Positions 40,694 to 50,088 of a stretch of DNA of 64,000 nt are shown here, one piece after another. The stretch is from Paenibacillus sp. (GTDB taxonomy: Bacteria > Bacillota > Bacilli > Paenibacillales > YIM-B00363), in assembly GCF_031177825.1 (NCBI RefSeq), contig NZ_JAPSKE010000007.1, forward strand, positions 1-64,000, given 5' to 3'. Each line of letters begins with the position of its first letter. Within the stretch, counting starts at the first letter, position 1. Made by a program: the position numbers and the translations under genes. Below the pieces are notes generated by a model, which did no database searches, was not told the DNA's origin, and saw only the letters and a program-made list of their open reading frames with translations.

Positions 40694-42013
40694 ATGAGTC
40701 GAACAAGAACGGAAACGATGCGCCGCCGACGGGCGTCGTCCCGAAGACGCAAGCTCGCGGCGCTGAACGCGGCGTTGCTGATCGCCGTCGGCGTCGTTGT
40801 CGCTTGGAACGTGTGGGCGTCGAACTCGGGAGGGGAAACCGCGGACGAGCGTCCGATGCAGGAGAACCCTGCCGGGCCGACGCTCGGCGAGACCGAGGCG
40901 CCGGGCGACGACGCGGCCGCGCCGTCCGAGCCGGCGGGCGAGACGGGCAATGACGGCGAAGCGCCGGCTGAGGAACCGTCGGCGGACGGAGAAGCGGCGG
41001 AGCCGGAGTCCGGGACGGAGACGCCGGAGACCGAGACTCCCGGCGCGGGCGGCGACGGCGGACGCGTGAAGCTGGCCTTCGTCGGCGACGTGCTGCTCGG
41101 CGAGTACGTCGGTACGCTGCTGGAGCGGAACGGCTTCGATTATCCGTATCCGCATGTGAAGGGGCAGCTGCAGGGCGCGGATCTGGCGATCGCGAATTTG
41201 GAGACGTCGGTCACGTCGTTCGGCGGAGAGAAGCCGGGGAAGAAGCAATACGAGTTCCGCAGCGATCCGGACGCGCTGCCCGCGTTCAAGGAAGCGGGCT
41301 TCGATCTCGTCAACCTCGCGAACAATCATACGCTCGACTTCGGGCCGGACGCGCTGCGCGATACGATGAAGCATCTCGAAGAAAGCGATCTATTGCATGT
41401 CGGCGCCGGAGAGACGATCGAAGAAGCGTATGCGCCTGTATACGTCGAGAAGGACGGGCTGCGCATCGCGGTGTTCGGCTTCACGCGGGTCGTCCCGGAC
41501 GTATCGTGGAAGGTCGACAAAAATAATTTCGGGCTGGCCCATACGTACGATTACACTGAGCCCGTCAAGGCAATCAAGAAGGCTGCCGGGGAAGCGGATC
41601 TCGTCGTCGTCATGGCGCATTGGGGCGAGGAGCGCGCGCAGGAGCCGCATCCGGAGAAGCAGGTCGATCTCGGCCGCCGGTTCATCGACGCCGGCGCGGA
41701 TCTGGTCGTCGGCTCGCACCCGCACGTGCTGCAAGGGTTCGAGCGATACGGCGGCGGATGGATCGCGTACAGCTTGGGCAACTTCATCTTCACGAAATCC
41801 AAAGATCCGCTGACGTACGAAGCCGCGATTCTGGAGGCGGAATGCGGCGGGGGCGGCGATTGCAGCCTGAAGCTGACGCCATACTTCGCGGATACGCCGC
41901 AGCCGCAGCCGATGCCGCCGGAGCGGACGAAGGAGCTGCTGGCGCGGCTCGATAAGCTGTCCGTGGGAGCTTCGGTCGACGCCGAAGGGAATATCGAGTC
42001 GACCGACGAGTGA
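40694..42013 (+). CDS. CapA-family metallophosphatase-like protein
   Basis: A 439-residue membrane-anchored protein: basic N-terminus, one transmembrane segment at about 20-37, an acidic Glu/Pro/Ala/Gly linker to about residue 130, then a PGA_cap (CapA) domain. Motifs: LAFVGDVLLGEYV, IANLETSVTS, NLANNHTLDFG, VVMAHWGEE, VVGSHPHVLQGFERYGGGWIAYSLGNFIF, which make the dimetal phosphatase site. CapA helps poly-gamma-glutamate or other capsule polymers. ATG at 40694 follows GAGAAGGAG; a longer frame upstream is only an overlap with cotF. Confidence 0.9.
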   Translation: MSRTRTETMRRRRASSRRRKLAALNAALLIAVGVVVAWNVWASNSGGETADERPMQENPAGPTLGETEAPGDDAAAPSEPAGETGNDGEAPAEEPSADGEAAEPESGTETPETETPGAGGDGGRVKLAFVGDVLLGEYVGTLLERNGFDYPYPHVKGQLQGADLAIANLETSVTSFGGEKPGKKQYEFRSDPDALPAFKEAGFDLVNLANNHTLDFGPDALRDTMKHLEESDLLHVGAGETIEEAYAPVYVEKDGLRIAVFGFTRVVPDVSWKVDKNNFGLAHTYDYTEPVKAIKKAAGEADLVVVMAHWGEERAQEPHPEKQVDLGRRFIDAGADLVVGSHPHVLQGFERYGGGWIAYSLGNFIFTKSKDPLTYEAAILEAECGGGGDCSLKLTPYFADTPQPQPMPPERTKELLARLDKLSVGASVDAEGNIESTDE

Positions 42014-42064
42014 CGAAGACGAACGAAGACGACGAACGACGTACATAGGGGAGATCGCGACGTT

Positions 42065-42685
42065 ATGAAATACCACAACGTATATTGCATCGGGCGCAAC
42101 TACGCGTTGCACGCGAAGGAGCTCGGCAACGAGGTGCCGAAATCGCCGATCGTATTTCTGAAGCCGACGCATGCGCTCGTGCCGTTCGAGGGAACCGTTC
42201 CGATGCCGGCGGGCGTCGGCGAAGTGCATCACGAAGCGGAGATCGTGCTCCGCGTCGCCAAGGCGTACGAGCCGGGGGCGAACGTCGACGATCTGATCGA
42301 CCGGATGACGCTCGGGCTGGACTTCACGCTTCGGGACGTGCAATCCGAGCTGAAGAGCAAGGGGCAGCCTTGGCTCGCGGCCAAAGGCTTCCGGCATTCG
42401 GCGCCGATCTGCGAATGGATGCGATTCCCAGGCGCGGCCGCGATCCAAGACGTCGAGTTTCAGCTGATGAAGAACGGCGAGACGGCGCAGCGCGGCAATG
42501 CGCGCGACATGATCTTCTCGCTGCAGGCGTTGGTCGATCATCTGGGGACGAACTACGGACTGGGCGAAGGCGACGTCATCTTCACGGGCACGCCGGCGGG
42601 CGTCGGACCGGTCGCGGACGGCGACGCGTTGGAGCTCGCGTTGGAAGGGCAAACGGTCGGCGCTTGCGTCATCTCGATGAAGTAG
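42065..42685 (+). CDS. Fumarylacetoacetate hydrolase-family protein
   Basis: A 206-residue FAH-fold protein of the short acylpyruvase/oxaloacetate-type group. IYCIGRNYALHAKELG-like start (here VYCIGRNYALHAKEL), the metal ligands in VHHEAEIVLRVAKAYE, and LTLGLDFTLRDVQSELKSKGQPWLAAKGF are typical. Cleaves or isomerises beta-diketo acids. Followed by a hairpin terminator. Confidence 0.9.
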   Translation: MKYHNVYCIGRNYALHAKELGNEVPKSPIVFLKPTHALVPFEGTVPMPAGVGEVHHEAEIVLRVAKAYEPGANVDDLIDRMTLGLDFTLRDVQSELKSKGQPWLAAKGFRHSAPICEWMRFPGAAAIQDVEFQLMKNGETAQRGNARDMIFSLQALVDHLGTNYGLGEGDVIFTGTPAGVGPVADGDALELALEGQTVGACVISMK

Positions 42686-42699
42686 CGAGACGCCCGGGC

Positions 42700-42743
42700 A
42701 CGAAGAAGCGAGGCGCTCCGGTAAGGAGGCCTCGCTTCTTCGT
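42700..42743. terminator. Shared hairpin between the FAH and HD-GYP genes
   Basis: ACGAAGAAGCGAGGC pairs perfectly with GCCTCGCTTCTTCGT. The T runs are short on both sides; it lies between convergent genes and may serve both. Confidence 0.7.
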
Positions 42744-43925
42744 TTACGCATACGCTTCGGGAATGGCGTCCTGGTAGGCGTCGCGTATTTTCAATATGGC
42801 GGGCAATTGCTCGAAGAACGCGTCGACGACCTTCGGGTCGAAGTGCTGGCCGCGCTCTTCCTTGAACAAGTTTAAGATGCGGTCAAGCTCCCAAGCCTTC
42901 TTATATACGCGCTCGCTGCCCAAGGCGTCGAACACGTCCGCGATCGCGGTGATCCGGCCGTACACGTGGATTTCTTCGCCCTTCAGCCCGTTCGGGTAGC
43001 CGCGGCCGTTCCACTTCTCGTGGTGCTGGGAAGCGACGACGGCGGCGATCTTCAGCAGCTCGCGGCGCGAATTTTTCAGAAGATTGTATCCGATCGTCGT
43101 ATGCGTCTTCATGATGTCGTATTCCTCGTCCGTCAGCTTGCCAGGCTTCTTCAGGACGGCGTCGGGAATCGCGACCTTGCCGATGTCGTGCATCGGCGAC
43201 GCAAGCTTCAGCTTCTCGGCGTCTTCTTGGGAGATGCCCATCCCGAGCGCCAGCACGTACGAATATTCCGCGACGCGTTTGACGTGGTTGCCCGTCTCCT
43301 TCGAACGGCTCTCGCCGATCTCGCCCATCGTGAAGATGATTTCCTTCTGCGTCTCTTCGATTTCCTGCTGCAGCATGACGGATTCGATCGACTTCCCGGA
43401 GTAGGAGGCGGCCAGCTTCAAATACTCGAGATCTTTGTTCGAAAATACTTCCGCTTCCGTCAGCTTATTAATCGCTTGATACGCTCCGATGATCCGCCCT
43501 TCGTTGTTCCGGAACGGCACGACCATGAGCGCCTTCGTATGGTAGCCGGTGCGCTTGTCGACGGCGATGGCGCCGCTCAGCAGGACGTCCCGGTACGGCA
43601 CGTTGGTGTAGGCGTCGTCGATGAAGATCGCTTCGCCGGAGGAGATCGACATGCCGACGAGGCCGGAGCTCAGCGGGATCCGAATTTCCTTGACGCCGTG
43701 CGCGACCGTCGTGAACAGCTCTTCGGTCCGCTCGTCGATGAGCCAGACCGAGCATCGGTCGGCCACGACCATCTCGCGGCCCATGTTCGCCATGAGGATC
43801 AATACGTTGTCGAGAATGCGTTCGTTCGCGATCTTGGCCGTATATTCGAAGATGACGCTAAGCATCTGCTCGGACGACAGGTCTTGCTTCATCTTGACGA
43901 CTTCTAATTCGTATTCATCATGCAT
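42744..43925 (-). CDS. GAF-HD-GYP cyclic-di-GMP phosphodiesterase
   Basis: A 393-residue cytosolic sensor. The N-terminal GAF domain spans about 35-175 (ADRCSVWLIDERTEELFTTVAHGV, ALMVVPFRNNEGRIIGAYQAINK). The HD-GYP domain follows: HVKRVAEYS, H246-D247 in MHDIGKVAIPDAVLKKPGKL, then HHEKWNGRGYPNGLKGEEI with the GYP element and ITAIADVFDALGS. All HD-GYP signature residues are in place. ATG at 43925 follows GGAGAGGTG. Third c-di-GMP enzyme of the window. Confidence 0.92.
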   Translation of the reverse strand: MHDEYELEVVKMKQDLSSEQMLSVIFEYTAKIANERILDNVLILMANMGREMVVADRCSVWLIDERTEELFTTVAHGVKEIRIPLSSGLVGMSISSGEAIFIDDAYTNVPYRDVLLSGAIAVDKRTGYHTKALMVVPFRNNEGRIIGAYQAINKLTEAEVFSNKDLEYLKLAASYSGKSIESVMLQQEIEETQKEIIFTMGEIGESRSKETGNHVKRVAEYSYVLALGMGISQEDAEKLKLASPMHDIGKVAIPDAVLKKPGKLTDEEYDIMKTHTTIGYNLLKNSRRELLKIAAVVASQHHEKWNGRGYPNGLKGEEIHVYGRITAIADVFDALGSERVYKKAWELDRILNLFKEERGQHFDPKVVDAFFEQLPAILKIRDAYQDAIPEAYA

Positions 43926-44030
43926 GCGTCGGCACCTCTCCGGCTGGTTGCTGATCCTGTTAAATAGCAACCTTATTTTAGCAGAGAGCGCGCGGTTTAT
44001 CGACGGTTTTTTCGAAACGAAAAAAATTTT

Positions 44031-44061
44031 TTGAATATTTAGACGTATCATTATATGATAC
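44031..44061 (+). promoter_or_regulatory. Promoter with palindromic operator, guanylate-kinase-like gene
   Basis: TTGAAT (44031-44036), 17 bases, TATGAT (44054-44059). The perfect inverted repeat GTATCAT-N3-ATGATAC (44045-44061) covers the -10 box, the usual place for a repressor. Confidence 0.55.
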
Positions 44062-44097
44062 AATTACGCATAAAGACTAACCATGGAGGTGGCGCGA

Positions 44098-44682
44098 ATG
44101 GCGAATTCGGACGGCAAGTATATCTTCGTGTTTACGGGGCCCGACGGATCGGGACGCAAGTCCGTGGCGGACGCGGTCGGCCTCACCCTGGGCGTCAGGA
44201 AGGTCATCTCGTATACGACGCGGGGCAGGCGACCGATCGAAGAGGATGGGCAGGATTACAACTTCGTCAGCGAGGCGGAATTCCGGGAAGCGGCGGCGTC
44301 GGGTCAATTCGTGGAGCATCTTACGATCGACGGATACCGGTACGGCATTAAGGAAGCGGATATTTCTTCCGCGTTCGAGAAGGGAAGCGTTTACCTCATT
44401 CTCAACCGCCACGGCGCGGACATTTTGCGGGAGCTGTACGGAGACGTGGTCATCCGCATCTTCCTGTACGCGGACCGGAATACGATCCGGGAGCGGCAGG
44501 AGCAGGAAGGGTTATCCGAGCCGGAAATCGAGCAGCGGTTATCCCACTACGACGAGGACATGGCCTACGGGCCGCAGTGCGAGCATTCGGTGGAAAACAT
44601 CAACGACCTCGGGCATACGATTTTCCATGTGACGAACGTCCTGGAGGAGTATTTGCAGCGGGATCTGGTCGACAAGGACTAA
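44098..44682 (+). CDS. Guanylate-kinase-like protein with altered P-loop
   Basis: A 194-residue member of the guanylate kinase family. The GMP site is conserved: ISYTTRGRRPIEEDGQDYNFVSEAEF and the later RYGIKEADI. The P-loop reads GPDGSGRKSV, whereas true enzymes have GPSGxGKxT; the key lysine is displaced by one and Arg takes its place. The activity may be lost or changed, and a normal gmk would be expected elsewhere. GGAGGTG precedes ATG. Preceded by its own operator-containing promoter. Confidence 0.82.
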   Translation: MANSDGKYIFVFTGPDGSGRKSVADAVGLTLGVRKVISYTTRGRRPIEEDGQDYNFVSEAEFREAAASGQFVEHLTIDGYRYGIKEADISSAFEKGSVYLILNRHGADILRELYGDVVIRIFLYADRNTIRERQEQEGLSEPEIEQRLSHYDEDMAYGPQCEHSVENINDLGHTIFHVTNVLEEYLQRDLVDKD

Positions 44683-44714
44683 TGTAAGGTTTGTTCGGAA
44701 ATAGGCTTCGGGTA

Positions 44715-44746
44715 AGCTCGGGCGCTTCGGCGCTCGGGCTTTTTTT
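44715..44746 (+). terminator. Terminator of the guanylate-kinase-like gene
   Basis: An 11-base stem with two G-T pairs around a TTCG loop (AGCTCGGGCGC against GCGCTCGGGCT), followed by TTTTTT. Confidence 0.82.
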
Positions 44747-44828
44747 ATGTTAAATTCATGACGAAAACGTAAATGTTTTATGTTATGTAACGTATGTGTC
44801 ATATCTTTAATCAAAGATGAATTTTTGA

Positions 44829-44869
44829 TGTAAATTATATTGACATGTTGGTTTGATCGCTTCTATAAT
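44829..44869 (+). promoter_or_regulatory. urt promoter with GlnR/TnrA box
   Basis: TGTAA-N7-TGACA at 44829-44845 fits the GlnR/TnrA consensus TGTNAN7TNACA exactly. It overlaps the -35 TTGACA (44840-44845); 18 bases on is TATAAT (44864-44869). Position over the -35 suggests repression by GlnR when nitrogen is plentiful; TnrA-type activation would need a site further upstream. Confidence 0.75.
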
Positions 44870-44877
44870 TTGGCTAA

Positions 44878-44912
44878 CGAACGATTCGCCACATACAGAG
44901 AAGAATCGTTCG
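44878..44912 (+). promoter_or_regulatory. Leader hairpin of the urt operon
   Basis: CGAACGATTC (44878-44887) pairs with GAATCGTTCG (44903-44912) directly at the start of the predicted transcript. It may stabilise the 5' end or be a protein-binding dyad. Confidence 0.5.
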
Positions 44913-44937
44913 GAAACCATCGGGGAGTGGTGTAGAT

Positions 44938-46191
44938 ATGAAGAGAAGGTTGTCTATGTTGTCGTCGACGTTCGTTGCGGCCGCTATGGTATTGACGGCT
45001 TGCGCGACGGGGGCTTCGACGACGACGGAGAGCGGCACCGGGGGTTCTGCGACATCCGGCGAGACGGGGGAGACGATTAAAGTCGGCATCTTGCACAGCC
45101 TGAGCGGGACGATGGCGATCAGCGAAGTATCGGTCCATGACTCGGAGCTGTTGGCGATCAAGGAAATTAACGAAAAGGGCGGCGTATTAGGCAAACAAAT
45201 CGAACCGGTCGTCGAGGACGGCGCGTCCGACTGGCCGACGTTCGCGGAGAAGGCGAGAAAGCTCATTTCGAGCGACGGCGTGGCGACGGTGTTCGGCGGC
45301 TGGACGTCGGCGAGCCGGAAGGCGATGCTGCCGGTGTTCGAGGAACTGAACGGCTTGCTCTGGTACCCGGTGCAATACGAAGGACTGGAGCAGTCGCCGA
45401 ACATTATGTACACCGGCGCGACGACGAACCAGCAGATCGTGCCGTCGGTGACGTGGCTGCTGGAGAACCGCGGGAAGTCGTTCTTCCTGCTCGGCTCGGA
45501 TTACGTGTTCCCGAGAACGGCGAACAAGATCATCAAGGCGCAGCTCGAAGCGGAGGGCGGCACGCTCGTCGGCGAAGAGTATACGCCGCTCGGCCATACG
45601 GACTACTCGACGGTCATCAGCAAAATTCAAGCGGCGAAGCCGGATATCGTGTACAACACGCTCAACGGCGACAGCAACGTAGCGTTCTTCAAGCAACTGA
45701 AGGATGCGGGCATCGGCGCCGACGACATCACGACGTTGTCCGTCTCGGTCGCGGAGGAAGAGGTTCGCGGCATCGGGCCCGACGTGCTGGAAGGGCATCT
45801 GACGGCATGGAACTATTACCAGACGACGGAGACGGAGGAGAACAAGGCGTTCGTCGAGGCGTACAAGGCGGCTTACGGCGAAGACCGCGTGACGAGCGAC
45901 CCGGCCGAAGCGGGCTACATCGCGGTGTACCTGTGGGCGGCGGCGGTCGAGAAGGCCGGTTCGACGGACGTCGACAAGGTGAAGGAAGCGGCGGCGGGCC
46001 TGACGTTCCAAGCGCCGGAAGGACTCGTGACGATCGACGGCGAGACGCAGCACATCTATAAGCCTGTACGAATCGGCGAAGTGCAAGCGGACGGCATGAT
46101 TAAGGAAATCTACAGCACGCCGGAGCCGGTGAAGCCGGACCCGTACTTGAAGGGCTACGAGTGGGCGGCGGGTTTGAGCGAAGGCGAGTGA
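44938..46191 (+). CDS. urtA: Urea ABC transporter substrate-binding protein UrtA
   Basis: Lipoprotein that binds urea for the UrtABCDE importer. Lipobox LTAC with C22; mature protein of the Peripla_BP_5/amide-binding type. [30 protein letters not shown] and [38 protein letters not shown] are hallmark stretches of UrtA and its AmiC/FmdD relatives. 417 residues. It leads the nitrogen operon; urea transport rather than short amides is supported by the urease genes downstream. Confidence 0.93.
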   Translation: MKRRLSMLSSTFVAAAMVLTACATGASTTTESGTGGSATSGETGETIKVGILHSLSGTMAISEVSVHDSELLAIKEINEKGGVLGKQIEPVVEDGASDWPTFAEKARKLISSDGVATVFGGWTSASRKAMLPVFEELNGLLWYPVQYEGLEQSPNIMYTGATTNQQIVPSVTWLLENRGKSFFLLGSDYVFPRTANKIIKAQLEAEGGTLVGEEYTPLGHTDYSTVISKIQAAKPDIVYNTLNGDSNVAFFKQLKDAGIGADDITTLSVSVAEEEVRGIGPDVLEGHLTAWNYYQTTETEENKAFVEAYKAAYGEDRVTSDPAEAGYIAVYLWAAAVEKAGSTDVDKVKEAAAGLTFQAPEGLVTIDGETQHIYKPVRIGEVQADGMIKEIYSTPEPVKPDPYLKGYEWAAGLSEGE

Positions 46192-46243
46192 CGAGCCGCA
46201 AGGAGATGCCGAACGTTCGGAAGCGGAAGAAAGCATAATGGCC

Positions 46244-46271
46244 GGGCGGCGGATCTTCGCCGCCCTTCTTG
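46244..46271 (+). terminator. Intercistronic hairpin between urtA and urtB
   Basis: GGGCGGCG pairs with CGCCGCCC, followed by TTCTT. Partial termination here would give more UrtA than permease. The palindrome CCGAACGTTCGG lies just upstream (46209-46220). Confidence 0.6.
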
Positions 46272-46297
46272 TCCAACTCGCGCAAGAAGGAGTGTGA

Positions 46298-47212
46298 ATG
46301 ATGGAAGTTTGGATCCTTCAGCTGTTTAACGGCATCAGCGTCAGCTCGATTTTGCTGCTCGTCGCGCTGGGCCTCGCCGTCACCTTCGGGCTGATGAACG
46401 TCATCAACATGGCGCACGGCGAGCTGATCATGATCGGCGCGTATACGGCGTACGTCGTGCAGCGCGCCTTCCTCGCGTACGCGCCGAAGGCGTCGTTCGA
46501 CTGGTATTTCGTCTTGGCGCTGCCGCTGTCCTTCGCGGCGGCGGCGTTCATCGGCTGGCTGATGGAGGTCGGGCTGATCCGATTTCTCTATGGCAGACCG
46601 CTCGACAGCCTGCTCGCGACATGGGGCGTCGGCATGGTGCTGCAGCAAGCGGCGCGCAGCGTGTTCGGCGCGCCGAACGTCGCGGTGACGAGTCCGTCCT
46701 GGCTGAACGGCGGGCTCGACATCGGATCGGGCCTCGTCCTGACGTATAAGCGATTGTTCATCATCGCGCTCGTCCTCGCGGTGCTGATCGCAATGTATTT
46801 CTACATCTATCGCTCGCGCGCCGGCCGCAACATGCGGGCCGTCATGCAAAACCGCGACATGGCCGCCTGCCTCGGCGTCTCGACGCGGCGCGTCGACGCG
46901 GCGAGCTTCGCCATCGGGGCCGGCATCGCCGGCGTCGCGGGCTGCGCGCTGTCGCTGCTCGGACCGATCGGGCCGTCGCTCGGCACGTATTACATCGTCG
47001 ACGCGTTCATGGTCGTCGTGCTCGGCGGCGTCGGCAAGCTGATCGGTACCGTCGTCGGCGCCGCCGGCATCGGCATTACGAGCACGCTGTTCGAATCGTG
47101 GACGTCGGCGTCGCTCGGCAAAGTGCTCGTATTCGCGCTCGTCGTAGCGTTCCTGCAGTGGCGCCCGCGCGGCTTCGTCGCGATGAAGACGCGGGCGCTG
47201 GACGGACAATAG
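46298..47212 (+). CDS. urtB: Urea ABC transporter permease UrtB
   Basis: LivH-type permease of 304 residues with about eight transmembrane segments. [30 protein letters not shown] is the conserved start of the family, and the EAA-like loop is in [44 protein letters not shown] precedes ATGATG. Works with UrtC. Confidence 0.93.
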   Translation: MMEVWILQLFNGISVSSILLLVALGLAVTFGLMNVINMAHGELIMIGAYTAYVVQRAFLAYAPKASFDWYFVLALPLSFAAAAFIGWLMEVGLIRFLYGRPLDSLLATWGVGMVLQQAARSVFGAPNVAVTSPSWLNGGLDIGSGLVLTYKRLFIIALVLAVLIAMYFYIYRSRAGRNMRAVMQNRDMAACLGVSTRRVDAASFAIGAGIAGVAGCALSLLGPIGPSLGTYYIVDAFMVVVLGGVGKLIGTVVGAAGIGITSTLFESWTSASLGKVLVFALVVAFLQWRPRGFVAMKTRALDGQ

Positions 47213-47226
47213 AGGGGGGGAGCGGC

Positions 47227-48345
47227 ATGCTGGGTATGGGAAGGACGGGCGGGCGCGCGATCCCGAAGCCGTGGCTGCTCGCGGCGTACGGCGTCGCCGT
47301 CGTCTTGCTCTTGATCGCCCCGATGTTTCTGTCGGATTTCCGGCTGAACCTGCTGTCCAAGTTTTTGGCGTTCGCGATATTGGCGCTCGGCTTGGACCTG
47401 CTGTGGGGGTATACGGGAATTTTGAGCTTGGGGCAAGGGGTCTTTTTCGGATTAGGGGCTTATAGCATGGCGATGTATTTGAAGTTGGAAGCGACGGGCG
47501 GGAAGCTGCCCGACTTCATGAGCTGGAGCGGGATCGACAAGCTGCCCGCGTACTGGGCGCCGTTCGGCAGCTTCGGCTTCGCGCTGGCCGCGGCGATCGC
47601 GCTGCCGGCGCTGCTCGCCTTCGCGCTCGGCTGGTTTACGTTCCGCAACCGGGTGCGCGGCGTGTACTTCACGATTCTGACGCAGGCGCTCGTCATCATC
47701 GCGGTGACGCTGTTCGTCGGGCAGCAAGGGTATACCGGCGGTACGAACGGCATTACGTCGTTCAAGACCGTGCTCGGATTTTCGTTGTCCGACCCGAACG
47801 TGAAGAAGGCGCTGTATTACATCACCGCGGCGGTGCTGATCGGCTGCTTCGTCCTGTGCCGCTGGCTCGTGTCTACGCGGCTCGCGCGCGTCCTCGAGGC
47901 GATCCGCGACGGGGAAAACCGGGTGCGCTTCTTCGGTTACGATCCTGCGGTGTTCCAGTCGTTCGCGTTCGCGCTGTCGGGCGCGTTCGCGGGACTCGCC
48001 GGCGTGCTGTTCGTGTTTCACGTCGGCATCATCTCCCCGTCGATGATGGGCATCGTGCCGTCGATCGAGATGGTGTTGTGGGTGGCGGCCGGCGGCCGAG
48101 GCACCTTGATCGGAGCGGTCGTCGGGACGCTCGCGTTGAACGGGTCCAAGAGTCTGATCAGCGAAGCGTATCCGGACGGGTGGCTCCTTTTCCTCGGGGC
48201 GTTGTTCATTATTGTCGTCGTGTTTCTGCCGCGGGGGCTCGTCGGGCTGTTCGGCACGGCGGTCGACTTCATTCGAAGAAGGGGGAAGCGTCATGATCGA
48301 ATCCCGTATCGTTCTGTCGTGTCGGAAGGTGAGCGTCAGCTTTGA
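47227..48345 (+). CDS. urtC: Urea ABC transporter permease UrtC
   Basis: LivM-type permease of 372 residues. LGLDLLWGYTGILSLGQGVFFGLGAYSMAMYLKLEATGGKLPDFMSW is typical of UrtC (the long loop after LGAY). GVYFTILTQALVIIA and ILEAIRDGENRVRFFGYDP-like EAA loop (here VLEAIRDGENRV) follow. ATG at 47227 with GGGGGGAG. The end overlaps urtD by 53 bases. Confidence 0.92.
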   Translation: MLGMGRTGGRAIPKPWLLAAYGVAVVLLLIAPMFLSDFRLNLLSKFLAFAILALGLDLLWGYTGILSLGQGVFFGLGAYSMAMYLKLEATGGKLPDFMSWSGIDKLPAYWAPFGSFGFALAAAIALPALLAFALGWFTFRNRVRGVYFTILTQALVIIAVTLFVGQQGYTGGTNGITSFKTVLGFSLSDPNVKKALYYITAAVLIGCFVLCRWLVSTRLARVLEAIRDGENRVRFFGYDPAVFQSFAFALSGAFAGLAGVLFVFHVGIISPSMMGIVPSIEMVLWVAAGGRGTLIGAVVGTLALNGSKSLISEAYPDGWLLFLGALFIIVVVFLPRGLVGLFGTAVDFIRRRGKRHDRIPYRSVVSEGERQL

Positions 48346-49057
48346 CGGATTTCTCGCGCTGCGGGAGATGGATTTCTCGCTGGCGCACGGGGAGCTTCGG
48401 TTCCTCATCGGTCCGAATGGGGCCGGCAAGACGACGATGTTGGACGCGATCTGCGGCAAGGTGAAGCCGAAGAGCGGAAGCGTGCTGTTCCATCAAGGCG
48501 AAGCGGACATCGATCTGACCCGGCTGAAGGAGCACGGCATCGCCTCCTGCGGCATCGGGAGGAAGTTCCAGGCGCCGTCCGTCTTCGCCGCGCTTACGGT
48601 GTGGGAGAACTTGGAGATCGCGATGAAGCAGAAGCGGGACGTGTTTTCGCTCCTGTTCGCGAAGCTCGGGGAGGAGCAGCGGGAGCGGATCGACGATGCG
48701 CTGCGGATGGTCGGGCTCGCGGGCAAGACCGCCTGGAAGGCGGGGGCGCTGTCGCACGGCGAGAAGCAGTGGCTCGAAATCGGCATGATTCTCTTGGCCG
48801 ATCCGCAGGTGCTGCTGTTGGATGAGCCGGTGGCGGGCATGACGGACGAGGAAACCGAGAAGACCGGAAGGCTGCTGCAGGAGATTATCAAGAACCGCAG
48901 CGTCGTCGTCGTCGAGCACGATATGGACTTCGTCCGGCAATTCTCCTCGAAGGTGACGGTGATGCACGAGGGGGCGCTGCTGACGGAAGGCACGATGGCC
49001 GAGGTACAGCGCGACGAGCGGGTGGCCGAGGTGTATTTAGGAAAGATGGCGGGGTGA
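48293..49057 (+). CDS. urtD: Urea ABC transporter ATPase UrtD
   Basis: LivG-type ATPase of 254 residues. Walker A is GPNGAGKTT near residue 41, LSHGEKQWLEIG stands in for the ABC signature as in other UrtD proteins, and Walker B is VLLLDEPVAGMTDEET. I chose the ATG at 48293 (GGGGGAAG upstream), inside the end of urtC. Pairs with UrtE. Confidence 0.93.
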   Translation: MIESRIVLSCRKVSVSFDGFLALREMDFSLAHGELRFLIGPNGAGKTTMLDAICGKVKPKSGSVLFHQGEADIDLTRLKEHGIASCGIGRKFQAPSVFAALTVWENLEIAMKQKRDVFSLLFAKLGEEQRERIDDALRMVGLAGKTAWKAGALSHGEKQWLEIGMILLADPQVLLLDEPVAGMTDEETEKTGRLLQEIIKNRSVVVVEHDMDFVRQFSSKVTVMHEGALLTEGTMAEVQRDERVAEVYLGKMAG

Positions 49058-49064
49058 ACGGCGG

Positions 49065-49760
49065 ATGTTGACGGTCAGCGGCTTGGAATCGGGATACGGA
49101 GAGAGCATGGTGGTGCGCGACGTCGGCTTCTCGCTGGAGCCCGGCCGCGTCACCTGCTTGATGGGAAGGAACGGGGTCGGCAAGACGACCCTATTGAAGA
49201 CGATCATGGGCGTCATCCGGGCGAAGCGCGGCTCTGTTCGGTGGAACGGCGACGAGCTGCTCGGCGAGCCGCCGTCCCGGCGCGCCCGCAGCGGGATCGG
49301 GTACGTGCCGCAGGGACGCGAAATATTCCCGCAGCTGACCGTGGAGGAGAACGTGCTGCTCGGGCTCGAAGCGAACCCGAAACGAAGGCGCGCCGGCGTG
49401 CCGGCGGCCGTCTACGAACGGTTCCCGGTGCTGTACGAGATGCGTTCGCGCCGCGGCGGGGATCTCTCCGGCGGGCAGCAGCAGCAGCTGGCGTTCGCGC
49501 GGGCGCTCGTCTCGGAGCCTGCGATGCTGCTGCTCGACGAGCCGACGGAGGGCATCCAGCCGAACATCGTGATGGACATCGCCCGGCTCATCGGCGAGCT
49601 GCGCGCCAAAGGGCTCGCCGTGCTCCTCGTCGAGCAGAGCGTGACGTTCGCCCGCGAAGCGGCCGACGCGTTCCTCGTGCTCGATAAGGGCACGATCGTA
49701 GCGCAGGGCGCTATCGAGGAGCTGGACGAAAGCATCATTCATCGACACTTGACGGTGTAG
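49065..49760 (+). CDS. urtE: Urea ABC transporter ATPase UrtE
   Basis: LivF-type ATPase of 231 residues. Walker A GRNGVGKTT, signature LSGGQQQQLAFARAL, Walker B MLLLDEPTEGIQPNIV. The GIQPNIV after Walker B is characteristic of UrtE. Seven bases after urtD and 12 before ureA. Confidence 0.94.
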   Translation: MLTVSGLESGYGESMVVRDVGFSLEPGRVTCLMGRNGVGKTTLLKTIMGVIRAKRGSVRWNGDELLGEPPSRRARSGIGYVPQGREIFPQLTVEENVLLGLEANPKRRRAGVPAAVYERFPVLYEMRSRRGGDLSGGQQQQLAFARALVSEPAMLLLDEPTEGIQPNIVMDIARLIGELRAKGLAVLLVEQSVTFAREAADAFLVLDKGTIVAQGAIEELDESIIHRHLTV

Positions 49761-49772
49761 GAGGCGAGCGAC

Positions 49773-50075
49773 GTGCATTTGACGGAGAGGGAAAAGGAGA
49801 AGCTGCTCGTCACGATGGCCGCCGACGTCGCGAGGCGCCGGCTGGCGCGCGGCGTGAAGCTGAACGTGCCCGAGGCGACGGCGCTCATTGCGTCGGAGCT
49901 GCTAGAGGGCGCCCGGGACGGGTTGACGGTGGCGCAGCTGATGCAGTTAGGCGCGAAGGTGCTGACGCGCGAGCAAGTGATGGAGGGCGTGCCGGACATC
50001 GTGCGCGAGGTGCAGGTCGAAGCGACGTTCCCGGACGGGACGAAGCTCGTGACGGTGCACGACCCGATTCGATGA
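49773..50075 (+). CDS. ureA: Urease gamma subunit UreA
   Basis: Smallest urease subunit, 100 residues as usual. [33 protein letters not shown] and [27 protein letters not shown] are conserved. GTG start after AGGAGGCGAG. Urease splits urea to ammonia and carbamate in the cytoplasm, matching the urea importer upstream. Confidence 0.96.
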   Translation: MHLTEREKEKLLVTMAADVARRRLARGVKLNVPEATALIASELLEGARDGLTVAQLMQLGAKVLTREQVMEGVPDIVREVQVEATFPDGTKLVTVHDPIR

Positions 50076-50088
50076 GGAGGAACGAGCC

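Noticed and set aside
40190-42013. 607-residue frame joining cotF region to CapA
   Set aside because: The first 168 residues are out of frame with cotF and lie across its terminator; a ribosome site and signal-anchor support the start at 40694.
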